This document shows, one piece after another, positions 29,129 to 34,929 of a DNA stretch of 34,929 nt. How positions within the stretch are numbered: the stretch's first letter is position 1; every line of letters begins with the position of its first letter. Origin of the DNA: JBBAEV01 sp041655735 (GTDB lineage: Bacteria > Bacillota_I > Bacilli_A > RF39 > UBA660). The position numbers were made by a program, and so were the translations under genes. Below the pieces are notes generated by a model. It was not told where the DNA came from. It saw nothing but the letters and a program-made list of their open reading frames with translations, and did no database searches. The stretch is from NCBI GenBank assembly GCA_041655735.1, contig JBBAEV010000007.1, positions 1 to 34,929 of the forward strand. The letters run 5' to 3'.

Positions 29129-31222
29129 ATGTTAGAAACTGTAATCAAAAGATCAGGGAAAAAACAAAAATTTCAAAGGGAGAAAATAGAAAATGCTATT
29201 TACAAAGCAATCATTAATTGTCGTGATGAGATAACTGATGAAAAAGCAAAAGAATTAAGTATTTTGGCGACTAATGTTGTTTTGTTTAAGTTAAAGGAAA
29301 TATGTAATGGCGTTGTTCATCTTGAACAAATTCAAGATAAAGTAGAAGAAACTTTAATGAATTTGGGATTAACTGATGTAGCAAGGGCTTACATTAGATA
29401 TCGTTATCAACATGAACAATTAAGAGAAGATAAAACTACTAAGATAAGTGTTGAAAAAATGATGAGTGATTATATTAAACAAGATGACTGGCGGGTTAAT
29501 GAAAACTCTAATATGGATTATTCTCTACAAGGATTAAACAATTATATTGTTAGTGATATTACAAAAAGTTTTTGGCTTAATCATGTTTTTTCTACTGAGC
29601 AAAGAAATGCTCATGAAAGTGGTGAACTTCATATTCATGATCTAGGATTACTTTCTACATATTGTTGTGGTTGGGACCTTGAACAATTACTTATGGAAGG
29701 TTTTACAGGAGTAAAAAACAAGATTCAAAGTAAACCACCAAAACATTTGAAAACGGCTTTGGGTCAACTTGTTAATTTCTTTTTTACACTTCAAGGAGAA
29801 GCTGCTGGAGCGCAAGCTGTATCTAGTTTTGATACTTATTTGGCTCCCTTTATTAGATATGATAAATTGGGTTACAAAGAAGTAAAACAATGTATGCAAG
29901 AATTCTTATTTAATTTAAGTGTCCCTACAAGAGTGGGATTTCAAACACCATTTACTAATATAACTTTAGATTTAGTTGTAAGTCCTATATTAAAAGATAA
30001 ACCGGTAATTATTGGTGGGAAATTAATGGAAGAAAAATATGGTGAATTTCAAGAAGAAATGAATATGTTTAATAAAGCTTATTGTGAAGTTATGATGGAA
30101 GGTGATGCTTCTGGTCGTATTTTTACCTTTCCAATACCTACATATAATATTACAAAAGATTTTGATTGGGATAATGAAGTCGTTTCCGATATTATGAAAA
30201 TGACTAGTAAATATGGCGTGCCTTATTTTTCAAATTATATAAATAGTGATATGAAGCCAGAAGATGCTAGAAGTATGTGTTGCCGATTGCGTTTAGACAA
30301 CAGAGAACTTAGAAAAAGAGGCGGTGGTTTATTTGGAGCTAATCCCCTTACTGGTAGTATTGGTGTAGTTACTATTAATTTACCAAGATTAGGTTATCTA
30401 CATCATAATGAGAAAGATTTTAAGGATAATTTAAAAAGATTAATGGATGTGGCTAAAGGTATTTTAGAAACCAGAAGAAAATTAATAGAAAAGAATACAA
30501 GAGATGGTTTATATCCATATAGTAAACATTATTTAAGAAATGTATATGAAAGATTTGGTGAATACTGGAAGAATCATTTTAATACCATTGGTATTAATGG
30601 TATGAACGAATGTATTAGAAATTTCTATAATGATAAGGAAAATATAACTACTAAAAAAGGCCAAGATTTTGCGAATAAAATATTAGATTTTATGAGGGAT
30701 ATTATTAAAAAGTATCAAGCTAATGGTGATTTATATAACTTAGAAGCAACCCCAGCTGAAGGAACTGCATATCGTTTAGCTAGAATTGATAAGGCCGAAT
30801 ATCCAGATATTATCGCAGCCGGTGATAAAGAACCATATTATACTAATAGTTCCCAACTTCCAGTAGGACACACTGAAGATTTATTTGAAGCATTAAACCT
30901 TCAAGATTCTCTTCAGATAAAATATACTGGAGGAACTGTTTTCCATGCCTTTTTAGGAGAAAGGATATCAGATCCTGATGTAACAAAAAACTTAATAAAA
31001 AATATTTTTGAAAGTTATCAATTACCATATCTATCAATTACTCCTACATTTTCTGTTTGTAATGAGCATGGTTATTTAGTAGGAGAACAGTTTAAATGTC
31101 CAAAATGTGGTGCCGATACAGAAGTATGGACAAGGGTAGTAGGTTTTTATCGTCCAGTTCAAAGTTTTAATAAAGGTAAAAAAGAAGAATTTAAAGACAG
31201 ATTAGAATATGTTGTAGAATAG
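29129..31222 (+). CDS. nrdD: Anaerobic ribonucleoside-triphosphate reductase (class III)
   Basis: A 697-residue glycyl-radical enzyme that makes deoxyribonucleotides without oxygen. The first 90 residues are an ATP-cone regulatory domain (VIKRSGKKQKFQREKIENAI). The core shows the expected RGGGLFGANPLTGSIGVVTINLPR. The C-terminus has a zinc site, CNEHGYLVGEQFKCPKCG, and the radical loop RVVGFYRP with Gly672. The start is ATG 29129 after AAAGGAGTG; the in-frame GTG at 29120 lies within that site. The activase gene nrdG follows by 9 bases. This is strong evidence for an anaerobic life style. Confidence 0.97.
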   Translation: MLETVIKRSGKKQKFQREKIENAIYKAIINCRDEITDEKAKELSILATNVVLFKLKEICNGVVHLEQIQDKVEETLMNLGLTDVARAYIRYRYQHEQLREDKTTKISVEKMMSDYIKQDDWRVNENSNMDYSLQGLNNYIVSDITKSFWLNHVFSTEQRNAHESGELHIHDLGLLSTYCCGWDLEQLLMEGFTGVKNKIQSKPPKHLKTALGQLVNFFFTLQGEAAGAQAVSSFDTYLAPFIRYDKLGYKEVKQCMQEFLFNLSVPTRVGFQTPFTNITLDLVVSPILKDKPVIIGGKLMEEKYGEFQEEMNMFNKAYCEVMMEGDASGRIFTFPIPTYNITKDFDWDNEVVSDIMKMTSKYGVPYFSNYINSDMKPEDARSMCCRLRLDNRELRKRGGGLFGANPLTGSIGVVTINLPRLGYLHHNEKDFKDNLKRLMDVAKGILETRRKLIEKNTRDGLYPYSKHYLRNVYERFGEYWKNHFNTIGINGMNECIRNFYNDKENITTKKGQDFANKILDFMRDIIKKYQANGDLYNLEATPAEGTAYRLARIDKAEYPDIIAAGDKEPYYTNSSQLPVGHTEDLFEALNLQDSLQIKYTGGTVFHAFLGERISDPDVTKNLIKNIFESYQLPYLSITPTFSVCNEHGYLVGEQFKCPKCGADTEVWTRVVGFYRPVQSFNKGKKEEFKDRLEYVVE

Positions 31223-31231
31223 AGTGATATT

Positions 31232-31900
31232 ATGATTAATGGTCTTAGAAAATTATCATTAATTGATTATCCTGGTAAAGTATCATTTGTAATATTTTTA
31301 GGAGGGTGCAATTTTAATTGCCCCTTCTGTCATAATAAAAGCATTGTTGAAAAGAATGCTGAAGAATATGATGAAGATACTGTTTTGGAAATGTTAAAAG
31401 CTAGAAAGAAATTAATTGATGGAGTTGTTATAACAGGAGGGGAGCCAACCATATATAGAGACAAACTTATTTCTTTAATCCAAAAAATAAAAAAATTAGG
31501 TTATTTAGTAAAACTAGATACCAATGGTTATAATCCTTCTTTGTTAAAAAAGTTATTAAAAGAGGAATTACTTGATTATATTGCGATGGATATTAAGGGA
31601 ACTTTTTCAGAATATGAATCTATAGTAAGAATTCCTGTTAATATAGGTAAAATAAAAGAAAGTATTAACTTAATAGAAAACTCTAATATAGAATATGAAT
31701 TTAGGACGACAGTATATAAAGAAGCTCATTCTGAAGATGATATAAAAGAAATAATGTCATATGTAAAGGATACCTCTAAATTAATACTACAATCGTATCG
31801 TTATTCCAAAGAACAAATTGAAGATATAGAATATACATCATATTCAGAAGAAGAACTTATTGAAATAAAAAATAAATATGATCTTTTAGTAAGGGTTTAG
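31232..31900 (+). CDS. nrdG: Anaerobic ribonucleotide reductase activating protein (radical SAM)
   Basis: A 222-residue radical-SAM enzyme. The 4Fe-4S motif CNFNCPFC is at about 27-34 (CxxxCxxC), preceded by RKLSLIDYPGKVSFVIFLGG. GGEP follows at about 70. It installs the glycyl radical on NrdD using S-adenosylmethionine and reductant. It begins 9 bases after nrdD and is co-transcribed with it. The length and opening are of the PFL-activase-like NrdG type of Firmicutes, longer than E. coli NrdG (about 155). Confidence 0.93.
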   Translation: MINGLRKLSLIDYPGKVSFVIFLGGCNFNCPFCHNKSIVEKNAEEYDEDTVLEMLKARKKLIDGVVITGGEPTIYRDKLISLIQKIKKLGYLVKLDTNGYNPSLLKKLLKEELLDYIAMDIKGTFSEYESIVRIPVNIGKIKESINLIENSNIEYEFRTTVYKEAHSEDDIKEIMSYVKDTSKLILQSYRYSKEQIEDIEYTSYSEEELIEIKNKYDLLVRV

Positions 31901-31910
31901 GTGAATGTTT

Positions 31911-32459
31911 ATGTTTGTGAAAAAAACTGATAGAAAATTATATATTGATTTTGATGGTGTTATTGTTGATACTATTACTAAGCCATATCAATATTTTAAT
32001 GAAAATAATATGAATTCAGAAGAAGTAACTGAATACTATAAAAATTTAGATTGGAATATCTTTCTAAAGGAATCTCCTTCAGTACCAGAATCAATTGAGA
32101 CGCTTAATGAAATAGTAGAAAATAATATATATGAAGTAAATATTTTGACTCATGTTACCTCGTTAAATGAATTAGAAGAAAAAATTAACTTTCTTACTTC
32201 TAATATAAAGAATTGTCAAAATGTAAATATTATAGGAGTGCCTAAAAAGATTTCTAAATTTGATATGGTTGATCCTAAAAATAATATATTAGTAGATGAT
32301 TATTCTGGTAATTTAATAGAATGGGAAGTTCATGGTGGAATAGGAATTAAGTTTTCTAACAAAAAGAACGATAAATTTTATACCATTAACTCTTTAAGAA
32401 AATTAATAACTGATAAAGCTGTTATAAAGTATTGTGAAAATAAAATAAAAGTCGAATGA
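31911..32459 (+). CDS. HAD-superfamily 5'(3')-deoxyribonucleotidase-like protein
   Basis: A 182-residue HAD-fold phosphatase. Motif I is DFDGVIVDT (about 13-21, nucleophile Asp13), motif II falls in INILTHVTS, and a Lys precedes ILVDDYSGNLIEWEVHGGIGIKF, the motif IV region. This layout resembles the 5'(3')-deoxyribonucleotidase (NT5C) group, which would fit its place straight after nrdDG, as a guard on dNTP balance; the link is inferred. ATG 31911 is better spaced from AGGTGA than ATG 31905, which abuts it. A terminator containing the stop codon ends the operon. Confidence 0.8.
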   Translation: MFVKKTDRKLYIDFDGVIVDTITKPYQYFNENNMNSEEVTEYYKNLDWNIFLKESPSVPESIETLNEIVENNIYEVNILTHVTSLNELEEKINFLTSNIKNCQNVNIIGVPKKISKFDMVDPKNNILVDDYSGNLIEWEVHGGIGIKFSNKKNDKFYTINSLRKLITDKAVIKYCENKIKVE

Positions 32460-32467
32460 CTTTTTTT
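32447..32467 (+). terminator. Terminator of the nrdDG operon
   Basis: AAAAGTC (32447-32453) pairs with GACTTTT (32458-32464), followed by more T's. The stop codon lies at the loop end. Confidence 0.8.
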
Positions 32468-32480
32468 ATTTTAAAAATAC

Positions 32481-32509
32481 TTGCTTATTTTTAAAAATAA
32501 GGTTACTAT
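32481..32509 (+). promoter_or_regulatory. typA promoter with palindrome in the spacer
   Basis: TTGCTT (32481-32486), 17 bases, TACTAT (32504-32509). An 18-base perfect palindrome, CTTATTTTT/AAAAATAAG (32484-32501), fills the spacer. Confidence 0.5.
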
Positions 32510-32541
32510 TTAAAAGTTGAACTATTTAGGAGTTGTTAGAA

Positions 32542-34359
32542 ATGGAAAAGAAAAAAATAATAAATGTGGCGGTGGTAGCGCATGTTGATACTGGGAAATC
32601 TACTTTAGTTGATGCTTTATTAAATGCAGGGCATATTTTTAGAGAAAATGAAGAAGTGGTAGATTGTGTTATGGATAGTAATGAATTAGAAAGAGAAAGA
32701 GGCATTACTATTTATTCTAAAAATTGTGCTATAAACTATAAAGATTATAAAATTAATATTGTTGATACTCCTGGTCATACTGATTTTACATCAGAAGTGG
32801 AAAGAATTATTAGGACAGTGGATACTGTTATTTTATTAGTAGATGCTAGTGAAGGACCTATGCCTCAAACTAGAGTAGTATTACATAATGCATTAAACCA
32901 TGGACTTCATCCTATCTTATTTATAAATAAGATAGATAAAAAAGATGCTAGAATTGATGAAGTTATTAATGATACTTTTGACTTATTTGTTGATTTAGAT
33001 GCAGATGATGAGCAATTAGATTTTCCTATTATTTATGGTATAGCGAGGGATGGAATTGCTAAATTAAATTTAGATGATGAAAGTCATGATATTACTCCTT
33101 TATTAGAATTGTTAATTAATCATGTAAAAGCATATGAAGGAGATATTAATGCTCCATTACAACTTCAAATATCACAACTTGGTTATGATAATTATATAGG
33201 AAGGCTTGGAACTGGTAGAATATCAAGGGGTAAAATAAAAGTTAATCAAATGGTTGCCTTATCAAAAAGAGATGGTAGTGTTGTCAATACTAGAATTACT
33301 AGAGTTTTTGTTAATGAAGGTATAAAAAGGATAGAAGTAGAAGAAGCTTATTATGGAGATATTGTTACTATTGCGGGAATTTCTGATATATCTATTGGTG
33401 AAACTATATGTGATTCTAATCATATTGAACCATTAAAAATGATTGAAATAGAGGAACCTACTTTATCAATGAATTTTTATGTTAATAATTCCCCGTTTTC
33501 GGGTAAAAGTGGAAAATGCGTTACTAATAGACAAATAAAAGAAAGACTAGATCGTGAGTTAGAGACTAATGTTGGTTTAAAAGTAGAATCTATTCCTAAT
33601 GTTGAAGGATATAAAGTATCAGGAAGAGGAGAATTACATTTATCAATATTACTGGAAAAAATGCGTCGCGAAGGATATGAACTTGGTGTCTCTAAACCAG
33701 TAGTATTATTGAAAAAAGAAAGAGATCAATTGTTAGAACCATATGAAAAAGTTATTATCAATTTACCAGATGAATACGCTGGTACTATAATTAACGATAT
33801 TAATGAGAAGAAAGGTATACTTCAGTTGATGGAATCATCAACTGGCTATACTAGATTAGAATTTTTAGCATCTACTAGAGGATTAATAGGTTATCGTAGT
33901 GAATTTATCAACAATACTAGAGGAGAAGGTACATTGGTTAGAAGCTTTGATTCTTATAAACCTTATTGTGGTAATCTTCGTACTAGAAAAAGTGGAGTAT
34001 TAATAAGTGCTGAAACAAATAAAACAATGGCTTATTCTTTATGGAAATTAGGAGAAAGAGGAAGATTATTAGTTAACCCTGCAACTGATGTATATGAAGG
34101 AATGATTGTAGGGATTAATAATAGAGCTAATGATTTAAACGTAAATCCATGTAAAAACAAAAATTTAACTAACACTAGATCATCTGGTAAAGAGAAAGCT
34201 GTTGTATTAGAACCAATTAAAATATTTTCTTTGGAAGAAGCATTAGAATTTATTGAAGAGGATGAATTAGTGGAGATAACTCCGACAGCTATTAGATTAA
34301 GAAAGAAAATATTAAGTCAAAAAGAAAGATATCGTAATAATCCTAATAAAGAAGACTAA
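32542..34359 (+). CDS. typA: Ribosome-associated GTPase TypA/BipA
   Basis: A 605-residue translational GTPase, the usual length. G1 reads AHVDTGKST (where DHGK is common), switch I ERERGITI, G3 DTPGH with the catalytic His, and G4 NKID. The EF-G-like domains follow, and the TypA-specific C-terminal domain appears in TRGEGTLVRSFDSY and ANDLNVNPCKNKNLTNTRSSGKE. It binds ribosomes and supports 50S assembly and stress or cold growth. ATG 32542 is chosen after TTAGGAG; an in-frame TTG at 32533 lies in the ribosome-binding site. Confidence 0.96.
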   Translation: MEKKKIINVAVVAHVDTGKSTLVDALLNAGHIFRENEEVVDCVMDSNELERERGITIYSKNCAINYKDYKINIVDTPGHTDFTSEVERIIRTVDTVILLVDASEGPMPQTRVVLHNALNHGLHPILFINKIDKKDARIDEVINDTFDLFVDLDADDEQLDFPIIYGIARDGIAKLNLDDESHDITPLLELLINHVKAYEGDINAPLQLQISQLGYDNYIGRLGTGRISRGKIKVNQMVALSKRDGSVVNTRITRVFVNEGIKRIEVEEAYYGDIVTIAGISDISIGETICDSNHIEPLKMIEIEEPTLSMNFYVNNSPFSGKSGKCVTNRQIKERLDRELETNVGLKVESIPNVEGYKVSGRGELHLSILLEKMRREGYELGVSKPVVLLKKERDQLLEPYEKVIINLPDEYAGTIINDINEKKGILQLMESSTGYTRLEFLASTRGLIGYRSEFINNTRGEGTLVRSFDSYKPYCGNLRTRKSGVLISAETNKTMAYSLWKLGERGRLLVNPATDVYEGMIVGINNRANDLNVNPCKNKNLTNTRSSGKEKAVVLEPIKIFSLEEALEFIEEDELVEITPTAIRLRKKILSQKERYRNNPNKED

Positions 34360-34377
34360 GTTTTTAGTCTTTTTTTG
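34353..34377 (+). terminator. Terminator of typA
   Basis: AGACTAA (34353-34359) pairs with TTAGTCT (34364-34370), followed by seven T's. The stop codon is in the 5' arm. Confidence 0.85.
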
Positions 34378-34414
34378 TTTATAAAAAAATATTATTATAT
34401 TGTGTATAGATTTA

Positions 34415-34443
34415 TTGACTTGTATCAAGCAAAATGATACGAT
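34415..34443 (+). promoter_or_regulatory. Promoter of the RND efflux gene with a dyad in its spacer
   Basis: TTGACT (34415-34420), 17 bases, TACGAT (34438-34443). Between and overlapping them GTATCA (34422-34427) and TGATAC (34435-34440) form a perfect inverted repeat with a 7-base centre. Confidence 0.55.
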
Positions 34444-34452
34444 TATATCATC

Positions 34453-34468
34453 GACCGAGCGGTCGGTC
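34453..34468 (+). promoter_or_regulatory. TetR-type operator
   Basis: GACCGA, GCGG, TCGGTC: perfect 6-base arms around a 4-base centre, and one of the few G+C-rich spots in the window. It closely resembles the GACCGACCGGTCGGTC-like sites bound by TetR/AcrR-family repressors. It lies just after the likely transcription start, where a bound repressor would block the pump gene. Confidence 0.75.
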
Positions 34469-34488
34469 AACAAAGAAAGGGTGATAAA

Positions 34489-34929
34489 ATGAGTAAAATA
34501 TCAAGTCTTAGTGTTAAAAGACCCGTTACTATTTTAATGGGGATATTAATTGTTGTTATATTAGGAATTATTTCTTTAATTAATTTAAAAACAGATTTAT
34601 TTCCTAGTGTTAATTTACCTTATGCAATAGTTTCTACAACCTATATAGGATCTTCTCCAGAAGAAATAGAAACTACTGTAACTAAGCCAATAGAAAGTTC
34701 TATGGCTACTATAAGTAATATAAAAAATATTAGTTCTGTATCTAGAGAAAATGTCTCTATGGTTATTTTAGAATTTAGTGAAGAAACTAATATGGATTCA
34801 GCTATGGTAGAAATGAGAGAAAAATTAGATTTAGTAAAATCTTATATGCCAGATGATGTGTCTAATCCAATGATTATGAAAATTAATCCCGATATGATGC
34901 CTATTATGGAATTTTCTGTATCATTTAAA
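34489..34929 (+). CDS. RND efflux transporter (AcrB/HAE1 family), 5' part only
   Basis: An open frame of 147 codons that runs off the window without a stop. It begins MSKISSLSVKRPVTILMGIL, with a first membrane helix (VTILMGILIVVILGIISLI) and DLFPSVNLPYAIVSTTYIGSSPEEIETTVTKPIE, the classical opening of AcrB-type RND permeases and their porter domain. Full members have about 1000 residues, so some 85% lies outside. It would export drugs or envelope compounds using the ion gradient. GGGTGAT precedes the ATG. A TetR-type operator lies 20 bases upstream, so expression is probably inducible; the repressor gene is not in the window. Confidence 0.92.
   Translation, partial: MSKISSLSVKRPVTILMGILIVVILGIISLINLKTDLFPSVNLPYAIVSTTYIGSSPEEIETTVTKPIESSMATISNIKNISSVSRENVSMVILEFSEETNMDSAMVEMREKLDLVKSYMPDDVSNPMIMKINPDMMPIMEFSVSFK

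Overview
The window looks like the chromosome of a very A+T-rich, spore-forming, probably anaerobic member of the Firmicutes/Bacilli, perhaps one of the gut lineages with reduced genomes. This rests on the spoIIAA-sigF-spoVA cluster, a gerA-type germination operon, oxygen-independent (class III) ribonucleotide reductase, an Fe-dependent alcohol dehydrogenase, GGTGAT/AGGAG ribosome-binding sites, the standard genetic code (Trp as TGG) and tight gene packing. No phage, insertion sequence or CRISPR array was seen.

Layout. 1-8.6 kb: short-chain dehydrogenase, purine nucleoside phosphorylase (deoD), a pair of M16 peptidase-like proteins (the first without zinc ligands), a short ssb, an XRE regulator, a cold-shock protein, an unknown acidic protein, pyrimidine-nucleoside phosphorylase, and a convergent M15 carboxypeptidase. 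8.7-17.2 kb: dacF-like carboxypeptidase, an unknown protein, a DEAD-box helicase behind a leader terminator, a GNAT protein, a large membrane-anchored surface protein, then spoIIAA-sigF-spoVAC-spoVAD-spoVAE. The order deoD ... dacF ... spoIIA ... spoVA ... scpAB recalls the Bacillus subtilis chromosome. 17.3-23 kb: P-loop kinase, ABC exporter plus iron alcohol dehydrogenase, unknown protein, scpA-scpB. 23-25 kb: four tRNA genes (Leu-CAA, Leu-GAG, Arg-CCT, Thr-GGT) interleaved with an ADP-ribosylglycohydrolase and an HD hydrolase. 25-28.9 kb, minus strand: gerAA-gerAC-gerAB. 29.1-34.9 kb: nrdD-nrdG-nucleotidase-like gene, typA, and the start of an RND efflux pump behind a TetR-type operator.

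The most striking feature is the forespore sigma module. spoIIAA is followed 8 bases later by sigF, with no spoIIAB between them, and SpoIIAA has lost the phospho-acceptor serine that SpoIIAB uses (DSSG has become DLDG). The two changes fit each other and suggest that sigma-F is controlled here without the classical partner-switching kinase.

A second theme is compaction of control signals. Stop codons sit inside terminator hairpins, terminator T-tracts run straight into extended -10 promoters (TGnTATAAT) or TTGACA boxes, and leaders can be very short. Several promoters carry palindromes placed like operators.
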